Of a DNA stretch of 64,000 nt, positions 25,710-36,374 are shown piece after piece. Below the pieces are notes generated by a model. That model had not been told where the DNA came from. It did no database searches and saw nothing but the letters and a program-made list of their open reading frames with translations. The position numbers and the translations under genes were made by a program. Position 1 is the stretch's first letter. Every line of letters begins with the position of its first letter. This DNA is from Caballeronia humi (GTDB lineage: Bacteria; Pseudomonadota; Gammaproteobacteria; Burkholderiales; Burkholderiaceae): assembly GCF_001544475.1 (NCBI RefSeq), contig NZ_FCNW02000003.1, positions 186,001-250,000 of the forward strand, read 5' to 3'.

Positions 25710-26864
25710 ATGGCAGAATTCGATATGACGAGCAGCTCTACCGTCAACCTTCTCGATCTCGACGCCGCCGGGCTCGTGGCATATTGCGGCAGCCTTGGGG
25801 AAAAGCCGTTTCGCGCCAAGCAGTTGCAGCGCTGGATCCACCAGTACGGCGCCGACGACTTCGACGGCATGACGGACCTGGCAAAATCCCTGCGCGAAAA
25901 ATTGAAAGGCCGCGCCAATATGGCGATGCCTGAAATCGTCCGCGATCACGTTTCCAGCGACGGCACGCGCAAGTGGCTGATCGACGTAGGCAACAGCAAC
26001 GCAGTCGAGACGGTTTTCATCCCCGAGGAACATCGCGGCACGCTGTGCGTTTCGTCGCAGGCTGGCTGCGCCGTGAACTGCCGCTTTTGCTCGACGGGCA
26101 AGCAGGGCTTTTCGCGAAATCTCAGCACGGGCGAGATCATCGGGCAGTTGCGGATGGCTGAATTCGCGCTGCGCAAGTCGCTCGGACGCGAAGTCGGCGG
26201 GCCGGGCAAGGGCGAACGCGTCGTGACTAACGTCGTGATGATGGGCATGGGCGAACCGCTGCTCAATTACGACGCCGTGGTCCCCGCGATGCGCCTGATG
26301 CTCGACGACAACGCCTACGGCCTGTCGCGCCGGCGCGTGACGCTGTCGACGTCCGGCGTCGTGCCGATGATGGACCGTCTCGCGGCTGATCTGCCGGTGG
26401 CGCTCGCCGTCTCGCTGCACGCGCCGAATGATCCGCTGCGCGACATGCTCGTGCCGCTGAACAAGAAGTATCCTTTGCGCGAGCTGATGGCGGCGTGCCA
26501 GCGTTACCTGAAGGTGGCGCCGCGCGACTTCATCACGTTCGAATACTGCATGCTCGACGGCGTCAACGACAGCGAAGCGCACGCGCGCGAATTGCTCGCC
26601 GTCACGCGTGACGTGCCGTGCAAGTTCAACTTGATTCCATTCAATCCGTTCCCGGAATCGGGCCTCACCCGTTCGCGCAACGATCAGATCAAGCGTTTCG
26701 CACAGGTGCTGATGGACGCGGGCATCGTGACGACGGTGCGCAAGACCCGCGGCGACGACATCGATGCCGCCTGCGGGCAACTCGCTGGCGCGGTGCAGGA
26801 CCGCACGCGACTCGCCGAGCGCATGGGCCGGCAGTCGAAAGTGATCGAAGTGCGGGCGGTCTGA
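25710..26864 (+). CDS. rlmN: Dual-specificity 23S rRNA/tRNA adenine-C2 methyltransferase
   Basis: The radical-SAM motif CAVNCRFC is present, with the GEP-type motif [11 protein letters not shown] and a C-terminal cysteine in DIDAACGQL that forms the methyl-transfer intermediate. The enzyme makes m2A2503 in 23S rRNA and m2A37 in some tRNAs. Two starts are possible, ATG 25710 (384 residues) and ATG 25725 (379 residues); neither has a strong ribosome binding site. The open frame back to 25611 is unlike the family. It follows ndk by 99 nt. Confidence 0.95.
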   Translation: MAEFDMTSSSTVNLLDLDAAGLVAYCGSLGEKPFRAKQLQRWIHQYGADDFDGMTDLAKSLREKLKGRANMAMPEIVRDHVSSDGTRKWLIDVGNSNAVETVFIPEEHRGTLCVSSQAGCAVNCRFCSTGKQGFSRNLSTGEIIGQLRMAEFALRKSLGREVGGPGKGERVVTNVVMMGMGEPLLNYDAVVPAMRLMLDDNAYGLSRRRVTLSTSGVVPMMDRLAADLPVALAVSLHAPNDPLRDMLVPLNKKYPLRELMAACQRYLKVAPRDFITFEYCMLDGVNDSEAHARELLAVTRDVPCKFNLIPFNPFPESGLTRSRNDQIKRFAQVLMDAGIVTTVRKTRGDDIDAACGQLAGAVQDRTRLAERMGRQSKVIEVRAV

Positions 26865-27039
26865 AATCTGCCCGAAAGCGGCGGACGCTCGTTTTTAACG
26901 AATCCACGTGTTTTTGGCGCAGAAAACAAAGAAAAACGAAGCAAGCGATCGGATGCGGCGCGGAAAGCCGCACATTTTGTTATAAAGCGGTCTGCGACGG
27001 GCAGCAGGGTTGTATCGTGCACAAATAGTCGTGCAACCC

Positions 27040-27055
27040 GACGCTTTGCAGCGTC
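27040..27055 (+). other. Short hairpin in rodZ leader
   Basis: GACGCT-ttgc-AGCGTC forms a 6-bp stem. It is preceded by a looser stem, GGGTTG (27007-27012) with CAACCC (27034-27039). Together they sit in the 221-bp gap between rlmN and rodZ. The function is unknown. Confidence 0.4.
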
Positions 27056-27085
27056 AAATAAAAGAATCGATGCGAGGAATTTGGC

Positions 27086-28195
27086 ATGAGTGAGCCGCAG
27101 CACCCGGCGCCGTTTGGAAGTCACGACGGCAGTCATTCCGGCGGTCCGTCCGGTAGCTTTCCGGATGGCGAAGCGTTGGCCGGCACGACGGCGCCGAGCG
27201 GAAATCAGGCGGGGAGCTTGGAATCGATCGTCGCGGTCGGCGCGCGGCTGGCGCAGTTGCGCACGGCGAAAGGCTGGTCGATCGACGATGTATCGGCGCG
27301 ATTGAAAGTGTCGCCGCAAAAGGTACGCGCGCTCGAAGCCGGCGACCTGAGCCACTTGCCCGACCGCACGTTCGCGGCGGGCATCGTGCGCAGCTACGCG
27401 AAGATGCTCGGCGCGGATCCGGCGCCGTTCACGCAGGCGATGCGCCGCGCGAATGGTCCGGTGGAGCAGAATCTTTCGTTGCCGGCGTCGGCCGGCGGCG
27501 GTTTGCCGCGGGCACGCGTGTCCGTGCCGCTCAACACCGCCGGGCGCCGCCGTTCGTGGCTCTGGGGTATAGCGGCGGTGATCGTCGCGATGATCGCGCT
27601 CGCGATGTGGCACACGGGCGGCGATTCGGCCGGCTGGCTTGCACGCCTGAAGGCGAGCGCCAACGGCACGGCGGTATCGGGCAACAACGGGGCGGGCGCG
27701 GCGTCGTCGGTCGCGACTCCCGACGAGATGGCGGCGGCCAATACCGGCGAAGCTTCCTCGACCGATGCTGCAGCCACCGCGGGTATGCAGCCGATGCCGC
27801 ATCCGCTCGGGACCAATGCGCTGCCGGCTTCATCGTCGGCGATCTTGGCGATGCAGCCCGCAAGCGGTGCGGCCGCGCCGGCAACCGTGCCGCTAGCGAC
27901 CGCTCCGGCTGTTGCATCGGCCTCTGCGCCGGCCGTCGCAGGCTCCGGGTCGAGCGCGCTCGAACTGAAAGTGAAGGCGGACAGCTGGTTCAGCGTGCGC
28001 CAGAAAGACGGCAAGGAAGTATTCTCTGGTCTCGTGCACGGTGGCAACGTCCAGCGCGTCGAAGGCGAGGCGCCTTTCAAGGTGACGATCGGCAATCAGG
28101 CGGGCATGGAATCACTCACGCTCGACGACGAACCGGTCGATCCCGCCAAGTACGCCAACGCCAAAGGCAACGTCGCGCGGTTCTCCGTGCCCTGA
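27086..28195 (+). CDS. rodZ: RodZ-like membrane protein with helix-turn-helix and DUF4115
   Basis: The 369-residue protein has a Gly/Ser-rich start, an XRE-like helix-turn-helix at about 48-118 (LAQLRTAKGWSIDDVSARLK), one membrane helix at about 157-175, an Ala/Thr-rich periplasmic linker and a C-terminal DUF4115 beta domain at about 285-365. This is the layout of RodZ, which ties MreB filaments to the membrane and keeps the rod shape. It lies before ispG as in most proteobacteria. The pilF gene that often sits between rlmN and rodZ is missing here. Confidence 0.85.
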   Translation: MSEPQHPAPFGSHDGSHSGGPSGSFPDGEALAGTTAPSGNQAGSLESIVAVGARLAQLRTAKGWSIDDVSARLKVSPQKVRALEAGDLSHLPDRTFAAGIVRSYAKMLGADPAPFTQAMRRANGPVEQNLSLPASAGGGLPRARVSVPLNTAGRRRSWLWGIAAVIVAMIALAMWHTGGDSAGWLARLKASANGTAVSGNNGAGAASSVATPDEMAAANTGEASSTDAAATAGMQPMPHPLGTNALPASSSAILAMQPASGAAAPATVPLATAPAVASASAPAVAGSGSSALELKVKADSWFSVRQKDGKEVFSGLVHGGNVQRVEGEAPFKVTIGNQAGMESLTLDDEPVDPAKYANAKGNVARFSVP

Positions 28196-28313
28196 GGCCA
28201 ATTCGGCACGCACCGCGGCATGAATAGAGAGCGCCGCCGGCTACCCCGGCGGCGTCGGTTTGAGGGTTCCACAGAAGCGTCACCTCAGGAGGCGGCGCAA
28301 GAGGGTTTTTTCG

Positions 28314-29630
28314 ATGCAATCCGAAGCTCAATCCCTGATCAGCAGCAAGATTTGTTCGACCGAACCGGTGTTCGGCGGGCCGCTCAAGCGCCGCCCGTCG
28401 CACGGCGTCGATGTCCGCTGGGGCGGCCAGCTCGTGACGATCGGTGGCGATGCACCCGTGCGCGTTCAGTCGATGACCAATACCGACACCGCCGACGCCA
28501 TCGGCACCGCGATTCAGGTGAAGGAGCTGGCGCAAGCCGGCTCCGAACTGGTACGCATCACGGTGAACACTCCGGAAGCGGCGGCGGCCGTGCCGCACGT
28601 GCGCGAGCAGCTCGACCGGATGGGCGTGAGCGTGCCGCTCGTCGGCGATTTTCATTACAACGGCCACTTGCTGCTGCGCGATTTTCCCGCGTGTGCCGAG
28701 GCGCTGTCGAAGTACCGGATCAATCCGGGCAACGTCGGGCAAGGCGCGAAGCGCGACACGCAGTTCGCGCAGATGATCGAAGCCGCCGCGCGCTATGACA
28801 AGGCGGTGCGCATTGGCGTGAACTGGGGCAGTCTCGACCAGGACCTGCTCGCGCGCATGATGGACGAAAACGCCGCGCGCGCCACGCCCTGGGACGCCCA
28901 GAGCGTGATGTACGAGGCGCTGATCCAGTCGGCGATCGGGTCGGCGGAACGCGCGGTCGAACTCGGTCTCGGGCGCGACAAGATCATCCTGTCGTGCAAG
29001 GTGAGCGGCGTGCAGGACCTGATCGCCGTGTATCGCGAACTGGCGAAGCGCTGCAGCTTCGCGCTGCACCTCGGGCTGACCGAGGCGGGCATGGGATCGA
29101 AGGGCATCGTCGCGTCGACCGCTGCGCTTTCCGTGCTGTTGCAGGAAGGCATCGGTGACACGATCCGTATTTCGCTGACGCCGGAACCGGGCGGCGCGCG
29201 CACGGGCGAAGTCGTCGTCGGCCAGGAGATTTTGCAGACGATGGGTCTGCGCTCCTTCACGCCGATGGTCATCGCCTGCCCCGGCTGCGGCCGCACGACG
29301 AGCACGCTGTTCCAGGAACTCGCCTCGCAGATCCAGACGTATCTGCGCAACGAAATGCCGGTATGGCGCGATCAATACCCGGGCGTCGAGAAGATGCACG
29401 TCGCGGTGATGGGCTGCATTGTGAACGGGCCGGGCGAGTCGAAGCAGGCGAATATCGGCATCAGCCTGCCGGGTTCGGGCGAGAATCCGGCGGCGCCCGT
29501 CTTCATCGACGGTGTGAAGGTCAAGACGCTGCGCGGCGAGCATATCGCCCAGGAATTCCAGCAAATCGTGAGCGAGTACGTCGCGCGCACCTATGGCAAG
29601 CGCGAAGAAACGGCCGCGGCATCACTCTAA
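28314..29630 (+). CDS. ispG: 4-hydroxy-3-methylbut-2-en-1-yl diphosphate synthase (flavodoxin)
   Basis: The 438-residue protein has the conserved start region ([12 protein letters not shown]) and the iron-sulfur cysteines CPGCGRT and GCIVNGPGE. It is the penultimate enzyme of the MEP isoprenoid route and makes HMBPP. It is longer than the 372-residue E. coli enzyme because of an insertion around residues 250-310, common in betaproteobacteria. The ATG at 28314 is preferred over the one at 28260, whose first residues are arginine-rich and unlike the family. Confidence 0.96.
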   Translation: MQSEAQSLISSKICSTEPVFGGPLKRRPSHGVDVRWGGQLVTIGGDAPVRVQSMTNTDTADAIGTAIQVKELAQAGSELVRITVNTPEAAAAVPHVREQLDRMGVSVPLVGDFHYNGHLLLRDFPACAEALSKYRINPGNVGQGAKRDTQFAQMIEAAARYDKAVRIGVNWGSLDQDLLARMMDENAARATPWDAQSVMYEALIQSAIGSAERAVELGLGRDKIILSCKVSGVQDLIAVYRELAKRCSFALHLGLTEAGMGSKGIVASTAALSVLLQEGIGDTIRISLTPEPGGARTGEVVVGQEILQTMGLRSFTPMVIACPGCGRTTSTLFQELASQIQTYLRNEMPVWRDQYPGVEKMHVAVMGCIVNGPGESKQANIGISLPGSGENPAAPVFIDGVKVKTLRGEHIAQEFQQIVSEYVARTYGKREETAAASL

Positions 29631-29636
29631 AGACAG

Positions 29637-30977
29637 ATGACAGAACAGAAGAAACGGCTCGAAAAACTGAGCGGCGTGAAGGGCATGAACGACATCCTCC
29701 CGCAGGATGCCGCGTTGTGGGACTTCTTCGAATCGACCGTCAAGTCGATGCTGCGCTCGTACGGTTATCAGAACATTCGTACGCCGATCATCGAGCACAC
29801 GCAGCTTTTTACGCGTGGCATCGGCGAAGTGACGGACATCGTCGAGAAGGAAATGTACAGCTTCACCGACGCGCTCAACGGCGAGCATCTCACAATGCGC
29901 CCGGAGAACACGGCGGCGGTCGTGCGCGCGACGATCGAGCACAACCTGCTGTACGACGGCCCGAAGCGCTTGTGGTACGTCGGACCGATGTTCCGCCACG
30001 AGCGTCCGCAGCGCGGGCGGTATCGGCAGTTCCATCAGGTTGGCGTGGAAGCGCTCGGCTTCGCAGGGCCCGATGCCGACGCCGAAATCATCATGATGTG
30101 CCAGCGTCTTTGGGACGACCTGGGCCTTACCGGCATTCGCCTCGAGCTTAATTCGCTCGGCCAGGCCGATGAGCGCGCAGCGCATCGCCAGGAACTGATC
30201 GCGTATCTCGAAAAGCACGTCGAATTGCTCGACGAGGAAGCGAAGCGCCGTCTCTATACGAATCCGTTGCGCGTGCTGGACACGAAGAATCCCGCGCTGC
30301 AGGAAATTGCGCAGAACGCGCCGAAGCTCGTCGATTTTCTCGGCGAGGAATCGCGCACGCACTTCGAAGGCGTACAGCGTCTCCTGAAGGCTAACAATAT
30401 TCCGTTCAAGATCAATCCGCGTCTCGTGCGCGGCCTCGACTATTACAACCTGACCGTCTTCGAGTGGGTCACCGACAAACTCGGCGCTCAGGGCACAGTG
30501 GCCGGCGGCGGCCGCTACGATCCGCTGATCGAGCAACTCGGTGGCAAGCCGACGAAAGCGTGCGGCTGGGCGATGGGCGTCGAGCGGATTCTGGAACTGT
30601 TGAAGGAAGAAAAGCTCGTACCGGAGGACGAAGGCACCGACGTCTACGTCGTGCACCAGGGCGAGGCGGCGGCGGAACAGGCGTTCATCATCGCCGAGCG
30701 TCTGCGCGACACCGGCCTCGACGTCATCCTGCATTGCAGCCCGGACGGGGCGCCGGCAAGCTTCAAGTCGCAGATGAAAAAAGCCGATGCGAGCGGCGCG
30801 GCATTCGCCGTGATCCTCGGCGAGGACGAACTCGCGCAGGGCACGGCGGGCGTCAAGCCGCTGCGGGCGATCGAACGGGAAGGCCAGAAGAACGAGCAAT
30901 CGACTGTTCCGCTGGAAAACTTGACCGAATTTCTAATCAATGCGATGGTTGCATCCGCCGCCGACGGCGCTGATTAA
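29637..30977 (+). CDS. hisS: Histidyl-tRNA synthetase
   Basis: The 446-residue class II synthetase has motif 2 ([19 protein letters not shown]), the histidine-A motif [15 protein letters not shown] and motif 3 (GWAMGVERI), then the anticodon-binding domain. It starts 6 nt after ispG. A catalytically inactive relative, hisZ, lies at 38996. Confidence 0.98.
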   Translation: MTEQKKRLEKLSGVKGMNDILPQDAALWDFFESTVKSMLRSYGYQNIRTPIIEHTQLFTRGIGEVTDIVEKEMYSFTDALNGEHLTMRPENTAAVVRATIEHNLLYDGPKRLWYVGPMFRHERPQRGRYRQFHQVGVEALGFAGPDADAEIIMMCQRLWDDLGLTGIRLELNSLGQADERAAHRQELIAYLEKHVELLDEEAKRRLYTNPLRVLDTKNPALQEIAQNAPKLVDFLGEESRTHFEGVQRLLKANNIPFKINPRLVRGLDYYNLTVFEWVTDKLGAQGTVAGGGRYDPLIEQLGGKPTKACGWAMGVERILELLKEEKLVPEDEGTDVYVVHQGEAAAEQAFIIAERLRDTGLDVILHCSPDGAPASFKSQMKKADASGAAFAVILGEDELAQGTAGVKPLRAIEREGQKNEQSTVPLENLTEFLINAMVASAADGAD

Positions 30978-30995
30978 ATTTTAGGCAGCGACCGT

Positions 30996-31036
30996 GCGCG
31001 CAGTGCCGGATCGAGAGGATTCGGCACGGTGCGCGC
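30996..31036 (+). other. Stem-loop between hisS and yfgM
   Basis: GCGCGCAGTGCCG (30996-31008) pairs with CGGCACGGTGCGCGC (31022-31036) with one bulge, leaving a 13-nt loop. No U-tract follows, so it is not a plain terminator. It may be a processing or attenuating element between the two genes. Confidence 0.5.
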
Positions 31037-31068
31037 AATAAATAAGGCATAGAAGGAATGGTTGGGCA

Positions 31069-31698
31069 ATGAGCTATCACGACGAACAAGAATCACTGGA
31101 AAATCTGAAGCACTGGTGGGCCAAGTGGGGCAACGCGACGACATGGATCGTCCTCGCCGTGCTCGTGGTCGCGGCGGGCTTTAACGGCTGGAACTATTGG
31201 CAGCGCCGGCAGGCGGCGGAAGCGGCTGTGCTTTACGATCAGGTCCAGCAGGCGGTCACTGCGAACGACAAGGCGAAGATCGCACGTGTCGCCGGCGACA
31301 TGGAGGACAAGTTCGGCCGCACGGCCTATGCGCAGATGACGGCGCTCGCCGCCGCGAAGGCACTCTACACGGCCGGCGATAGCGCGGCCGCGAAGGCGCA
31401 ATTGCAATGGGCCGTCGACCATGCGAAGGACGACGAGTACAAGCAGATCGCGAAGCTGCGTCTCTCGCTCCTGTTGCTAGACGAAAAATCCTACGACGCC
31501 GGCCTGAAAGTGCTCGCCGACGCGCCGCTCGATGCGTTCAAGGGCGTCGTGTCGGATCGTCGTGGCGATTTGCTCGCGGCGCAGGGCAAGCGCGAGGACG
31601 CCCGCGCCGCCTATAAGGTGGCGCTCGACACGCTGCCGCAAAGCGACACTTCCGCGCGTCAACTGGTCCAGTTCAAGCTGGACGCGCTCGGCGGTTGA
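31069..31698 (+). CDS. yfgM: YfgM-like ancillary SecYEG translocon subunit
   Basis: The 209-residue protein has a short charged N-terminus, one membrane helix at about 25-44 (WIVLAVLVVAAGFNGWNYW) and a periplasmic TPR-like domain. This matches YfgM, which works with PpiD at the Sec translocon to hand proteins to periplasmic chaperones. It lies between hisS and bamB, as in E. coli. Confidence 0.9.
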   Translation: MSYHDEQESLENLKHWWAKWGNATTWIVLAVLVVAAGFNGWNYWQRRQAAEAAVLYDQVQQAVTANDKAKIARVAGDMEDKFGRTAYAQMTALAAAKALYTAGDSAAAKAQLQWAVDHAKDDEYKQIAKLRLSLLLLDEKSYDAGLKVLADAPLDAFKGVVSDRRGDLLAAQGKREDARAAYKVALDTLPQSDTSARQLVQFKLDALGG

Positions 31699-31804
31699 GT
31701 CCCGCCGCCTCCGCACCGTTGCCAGCCGCCGGGCCCGTCGCTGAAAAGCGCGCCCGCGGCGCACGCCGATCAATCGAATGTTCAATCTCCAATTGCGTCC
31801 ACCG

Positions 31805-32947
31805 ATGACCCTTCTGAAACGCTACGCCCTGCCGCTTGCCTGTGCGATGACTGCCTTGCTGGCCGCGTGCTCATCCGCCAAGGACGAACGGCGCGTTCCG
31901 ACGCCGCTCGTGGAAATCAAGCCCGTTCTCGAAGTCGGGCAGGTGTGGAAGGCGAGCGTCGGCAAGGCCGGCCGCTATCTGTTCATGCCTGTCGCCGTCG
32001 GCGACGCGGTGTATGCCGCCGGCGTCAACGGCACGGTCGCGAAGATCGATGCGAAGACTGGCCAGGACGTATGGCGCACGAAGCTGAAGGACGATCTGTC
32101 GGCGGGCGTCGGCAGCGACGGTACGTTGACCGCCGTCGGCGGGCTCAAGGGCTCGGTCTACGTGCTCGGACCGGACGGCAAGCAGTTGTGGACCGCCGTC
32201 GCGCCGGGCGAACTCGTGTCGCCGCCGCTCGTCGGCAACGATCTCGTGATAGTGCGCACGATCGATGGCAAGGTCATCGCATTCAACGCGCAGACTGGCG
32301 AGCAGAAGTGGACCTTCCAGGTCCGCGCGGTTCCGCTGAACCTGCGCGTCGCGGCCGGCATGACATTCGCGGGCAATCAGGCCGTGCTCGCGGGCTTTCC
32401 CGGCGGCACGTTCGCGGCGATCAACATCCAGACCGGCGACGCCTACTGGCAAGCGCCCGTCTCGTTCCCGAAAGGCGTGACCGAAGTCGAGCGCATCAAC
32501 GACGTGACCGGCGCGCCGTCGCTCGTCGGCGCGCAGACTTGCGCGGTGACCTTCCAGGGTCGCCTCGGTTGTTTCGATGCGAATTCCGGCCGTCCCGTCT
32601 GGGAAAAAGCGTTTTCGAGCGACAGCGGCCTGGCGCAGGACGCGCAAGTCGTCGCAGCCGGCGACGACTGGTCGGTGGTGAACGCGTTTCGCGCGTCGGA
32701 CGGCACGCCACTCTGGAAAAGCGACAAGCTGAAGAACCGTCAGGTCAGCGTGCCTTATATCCTGGGACGCGCGGTCGTCGTCGGCGACTTCGAAGGCTAT
32801 GTGCACTTCCTCGAAGCCAGCAGCGGCGAACTGATCGGCCGCGCGAAGACGGATGGCAGCGCGATCACCGCGGCGCCGGTGCTCGCGGGCGACACGCTCG
32901 TCGTGCAGACGCATGACGGCGACCTGTACGGATTCCGTCCCCGCTGA
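31805..32947 (+). CDS. bamB: Outer membrane assembly lipoprotein BamB
   Basis: From ATG 31805 the protein is 380 residues with a lipoprotein signal peptide and lipobox LAAC (Cys22). The rest is an eight-bladed PQQ-type beta propeller (repeats such as VAKIDAKTGQDVWRTKL, VIAFNAQTGEQKWTF). BamB is part of the Bam complex that inserts outer membrane proteins. An in-frame ATG at 31778 would add nine residues before the signal peptide; the shorter form is a better signal peptide. Confidence 0.94.
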   Translation: MTLLKRYALPLACAMTALLAACSSAKDERRVPTPLVEIKPVLEVGQVWKASVGKAGRYLFMPVAVGDAVYAAGVNGTVAKIDAKTGQDVWRTKLKDDLSAGVGSDGTLTAVGGLKGSVYVLGPDGKQLWTAVAPGELVSPPLVGNDLVIVRTIDGKVIAFNAQTGEQKWTFQVRAVPLNLRVAAGMTFAGNQAVLAGFPGGTFAAINIQTGDAYWQAPVSFPKGVTEVERINDVTGAPSLVGAQTCAVTFQGRLGCFDANSGRPVWEKAFSSDSGLAQDAQVVAAGDDWSVVNAFRASDGTPLWKSDKLKNRQVSVPYILGRAVVVGDFEGYVHFLEASSGELIGRAKTDGSAITAAPVLAGDTLVVQTHDGDLYGFRPR

Positions 32948-33299
32948 TTTGTCGAAGTGACCTGATCTGCGAGCCGGCGCTGCCGGCTCGCGTGCTTTAT
33001 CGGCGCGAGATTCGCGCCACCGGTCGACGGGCCGAACACTGCAGCATCGAACAGAAGTAGAAGCGAGGCGCAAAGCATGAGCGCACACTCGTGAAATGAA
33101 GCCAGGCGGCAGACGAAAAGCCGCCGCAAATCGGCGCCACCGCCGAGGCAAGTCTCTTGCATGCGAAGCACTCCGACGTGCCGCATGCCGAATCCATGCT
33201 AATTTTCGACAAACGCAGGCTTTTCCGCGGCGTTTCCGTGGCCTTGGCGTTCCGTGCGCCGGTGTCGGCCGCCTTGCGTTCAACTGTGAACAACATCTG
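32948..33299. other. Intergenic region bamB-der
   Basis: This 352-bp stretch has no supported gene. After the bamB stop is a perfect 10-bp hairpin, GCGAGCCGGC (32969-32978) with GCCGGCTCGC (32982-32991), without a clear U-tract. Near 33195-33210 the sequence is AT-richer (CATGCTAATTTTCG) and may hold the der promoter. I see nothing else. Confidence 0.6.
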
Positions 33300-34637
33300 A
33301 TGAAACCCGTTATTGCCCTCGTGGGGCGCCCCAATGTGGGGAAATCGACTCTTTTCAACCGCTTGACGCGCTCGCGTGACGCGCTCGTCGCCGACTTGCC
33401 CGGTCTCACGCGCGACCGCCACTACGGCGAGGGCCGCGTGGGCGACCGGCCGTATCTCGTCGTCGATACGGGCGGCTTCGAGCCCGTCGCGAAGGACGGC
33501 ATCCTGCACGAAATGGCGCGCCAGACGCGTCAGGCGGTGGAGGAAGCGGACGTGGTCGTGTTCATCGTTGATGGACGCAACGGCCTGGCGCCGCAGGACA
33601 AGGCGATCGCCGACTATCTGCGCAAGACCGGCCGTCCGCTCTTTCTCGTCGTGAACAAGGCGGAGGGCATGAAGTACAGCGCCGTCGCGAACGATTTCTA
33701 CGAGCTAGGTCTCGGTGACCCGCGCGCGATCTCGGCCGCGCACGGCGATGGCGTCAACGAAATGATCGGCGACGCGCTCGAAATCGCCTACGCCGGCCAG
33801 CCGGAAGAGGACGACGACGAAAAGGCGAAGCACGGCGTGAAGATCGCGATCGTAGGGCGGCCGAACGTTGGCAAATCGACGCTCGTGAACGCGCTGATCG
33901 GCGAGGAGCGCGTGATCGCGTTCGACATGCCCGGCACGACGCGCGATTCGATCTATGTTGATTTTGAGCGACAAGGCCGCAAATACACTCTGATCGACAC
34001 GGCGGGTCTGCGTCGGCGCGGCAAGGTGTTCGAGGCGATCGAGAAGTTTTCGGTGGTGAAGACGCTGCAGTCGATTTCGGACGCGAACGTCGTCATCTTG
34101 CTGCTCGATGCCCAGCAGGACATCTCGGAACAGGATGCGCATATCGCGGGTTTCGTGGTCGAGCAGGGACGGGCGCTGGTGGTCGGCGTGAACAAGTGGG
34201 ACGGGCTCGATTCGCACACGCGCGAGCGGACCAAGGGTGATCTCACGCGCAAGCTCAAGTTCCTGGATTTCGCCAAGTTCCATTACGTGTCGGCGCTGGA
34301 GAAGACGGGCATCGGCCAGTTGATGAAATCGGTCGACGACGCCTACGCCGCCGCGATGGCCAAATTGCCGACGCCGAAGCTGACGCGCGCGCTGATCGAC
34401 GCCGTGGAATTCCAGCAGCCGCGCCGGCGCGGTCCGGTGCGTCCGAAGCTGCGTTATGCGCACCAGGGTGGGCAGAATCCGCCGATCATCGTCGTGCACG
34501 GCAACGCGCTCGACGCGATCACGGACACCTATAAAAGGTACCTCGAAGGGCGCTTCCGAGAAACTTTCGGGCTGGCCGGGACTCCATTGCGCATAGAGTT
34601 CCGCTCGAGCACGAACCCTTACGCGGACAAAGGCTGA
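33300..34637 (+). CDS. der: Ribosome biogenesis GTPase Der (EngA)
   Basis: The 445-residue protein has two tandem GTPase domains. The first has GRPNVGKS at 9-16 and the second GRPNVGKST near residue 187, with their own switch and NKAE/NKWD motifs, followed by the KH-like C-terminal domain. Der helps assemble the 50S subunit. The frame runs open to 33096 upstream, but the ATG at 33300 fits the family start ([14 protein letters not shown]). Confidence 0.97.
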   Translation: MKPVIALVGRPNVGKSTLFNRLTRSRDALVADLPGLTRDRHYGEGRVGDRPYLVVDTGGFEPVAKDGILHEMARQTRQAVEEADVVVFIVDGRNGLAPQDKAIADYLRKTGRPLFLVVNKAEGMKYSAVANDFYELGLGDPRAISAAHGDGVNEMIGDALEIAYAGQPEEDDDEKAKHGVKIAIVGRPNVGKSTLVNALIGEERVIAFDMPGTTRDSIYVDFERQGRKYTLIDTAGLRRRGKVFEAIEKFSVVKTLQSISDANVVILLLDAQQDISEQDAHIAGFVVEQGRALVVGVNKWDGLDSHTRERTKGDLTRKLKFLDFAKFHYVSALEKTGIGQLMKSVDDAYAAAMAKLPTPKLTRALIDAVEFQQPRRRGPVRPKLRYAHQGGQNPPIIVVHGNALDAITDTYKRYLEGRFRETFGLAGTPLRIEFRSSTNPYADKG

Positions 34638-34778
34638 GTCCCGCGCGCACCAAGCGTTTGGCCCCTGTGGAGGCGCTGGTGCGGAAAAGAAAATCGGCTA
34701 TAGTGTAGCGATTGTTGGCGGATCTCTTTTTCTTCCCCCACAATTACGTTCAACCTGCAAAAAAACACGGAGTTTGCT
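34638..34778 (+). promoter_or_regulatory. hfq promoter and leader
   Basis: A TATAGT -10-like box is at 34699-34704, and the leader up to the hfq ATG is A/T-rich with CACGGAG as ribosome binding site. No good -35 box is seen. The assignment of the box is tentative. Confidence 0.4.
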
Positions 34779-35015
34779 ATGAGCAACAAAGGGCAATTGT
34801 TACAAGACCCGTTTTTGAACGCACTGCGTAAAGAGCACGTGCCGGTGTCGATCTATTTGGTCAACGGCATCAAGCTTCAAGGGAACATCGAATCGTTCGA
34901 CCAGTACGTCGTGTTGCTCCGCAATACGGTTACCCAGATGGTCTACAAGCACGCCATTTCCACGGTCGTGCCGGCCCGTCCGGTGAATTTCCACCCGGAC
35001 GCTGAATCGTCCTAA
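34779..35015 (+). CDS. hfq: RNA chaperone Hfq
   Basis: The 78-residue protein has both Sm motifs: Sm1 ([26 protein letters not shown]) and Sm2 ([10 protein letters not shown]). The hexamer pairs small RNAs with mRNAs. The short C-terminal tail ([12 protein letters not shown]) is typical of betaproteobacteria, unlike the long E. coli tail. It is followed by hflX-hflK-hflC, the usual order. Confidence 0.98.
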   Translation: MSNKGQLLQDPFLNALRKEHVPVSIYLVNGIKLQGNIESFDQYVVLLRNTVTQMVYKHAISTVVPARPVNFHPDAESS

Positions 35016-35087
35016 ACCAAGTCGCGGCCGGTGATCCAACGTCGATAAAAAGTTACTCGCCGGTCGCTTCAAAACCAATACCTCAAT

Positions 35088-36341
35088 TTGATCAACGCAG
35101 CGCTTGTCGGCATCGACTTCGGCAAAATCGATTTCGAAGCCAGTCTTGAAGAACTCAGCCTGCTCGCACAAAGTGCGGGCGCCAATCCCGCTGTCACGCT
35201 TACCGGCCGCCGTTCGAGCCCCGATGCCAAGATGTTCGTCGGCAGCGGCAAGGTCGAAGAGTTGCGCCTCGCGTGCGAAGCGAACGACGTCGAACTCGTC
35301 ATTTTCAATCACGCCCTCGCGCCCGCGCAGCAGCGCAATCTGGAAGGCGCGCTGAACCGGCGTGTCGTCGATCGCACCAGCCTGATCCTCGATATTTTTG
35401 CGCAGCGCGCCCGCAGCCACGAAGGCAAGCTGCAGGTCGAACTCGCGCAGCTCCAGTATCTGTCGACACGGCTCATCCGCGCCTGGACTCACCTCGAGCG
35501 TCAAAAGGGCGGTATCGGGCTGCGCGGCCCGGGCGAAACGCAGCTCGAAACCGACCGGCGCCTCATCGGCGAGCGCATCAAGGCGCTCAAGGCGCGGCTC
35601 GAAAAGCTGCGCCGCCAGCACGGCACGCAGCGCCGCCAGCGCGTGCGCAACCGGACGATGTCGGTGTCGCTCGTGGGCTATACGAACGCGGGCAAGTCGA
35701 CGCTTTTCAACGCGCTGACCAAGGCGCAGGCCTACGCCGCCGACCAGCTCTTCGCCACGCTCGATACCACCTCCCGCCGCGTGTTCCTCGGCGAGGAAGC
35801 GGGGCACGTGGTCGTGTCGGATACGGTCGGGTTCATTCGCGAGTTGCCGCACCAACTGGTCGCGGCGTTTCGCGCGACGCTCGAGGAAACCATCCACGCG
35901 GACTTGTTGCTGCACGTCGTCGATGCATCGAGCGCCGTGCGCCTCGATCAGATCGATCAGGTGAACGAGGTGCTGCGCGGCATCGGCGCGGACACGATTC
36001 CGCAGATTCTCGTCTTCAACAAGATCGACGCGGTGCCTGAACTGGCGGCCCGCGGCGACGCGGTTGAAAGGGACGAGTATGGTAATATTTCGCGCGTCTT
36101 TTTGAGCGCACGCACGGGGCAAGGTCTCGACGCGCTGCGCGCTGCCATCGCCGAAATCGCTGCATCGGATTCCAGTGAACTCAACGCGGTTCCCGAGTTC
36201 ACCGAACCTGCGGAATCTGCTGAATCACCCGAATCAACGCAATCCTCGTCGTACGACGAAGCCGCGCTGCCGGAAGACCACCGGCCAGCCAGCGAACCGA
36301 ACGAACACGACGACCGCAAGGTCCCCGAGCACGGGCACTGA
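35088..36341 (+). CDS. hflX: Ribosome-splitting GTPase HflX
   Basis: The 417-residue protein has the HflX N-terminal domain (SLLAQSAGANPAVTLTGRR), a helical linker (GGIGLRGPGETQLETDRR) and the GTPase domain with GYTNAGKS. It rescues stalled ribosomes, notably in heat stress. The start is an unusual TTG at 35088; no ATG or GTG gives the conserved start (INAALVGIDFGKIDFEASLEEL). The last 60 residues are an acidic, Ser/Glu-rich tail that is probably disordered. Confidence 0.93.
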   Translation: MINAALVGIDFGKIDFEASLEELSLLAQSAGANPAVTLTGRRSSPDAKMFVGSGKVEELRLACEANDVELVIFNHALAPAQQRNLEGALNRRVVDRTSLILDIFAQRARSHEGKLQVELAQLQYLSTRLIRAWTHLERQKGGIGLRGPGETQLETDRRLIGERIKALKARLEKLRRQHGTQRRQRVRNRTMSVSLVGYTNAGKSTLFNALTKAQAYAADQLFATLDTTSRRVFLGEEAGHVVVSDTVGFIRELPHQLVAAFRATLEETIHADLLLHVVDASSAVRLDQIDQVNEVLRGIGADTIPQILVFNKIDAVPELAARGDAVERDEYGNISRVFLSARTGQGLDALRAAIAEIAASDSSELNAVPEFTEPAESAESPESTQSSSYDEAALPEDHRPASEPNEHDDRKVPEHGH

Positions 36342-36374
36342 AGCTGTTCCGATCTGCATTGACCCGGCTGTCTA

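Noticed and set aside
27086..28195. A separate transcription factor instead of RodZ
   Set aside because: The helix-turn-helix is followed by a membrane helix and DUF4115, and gene order fits RodZ.
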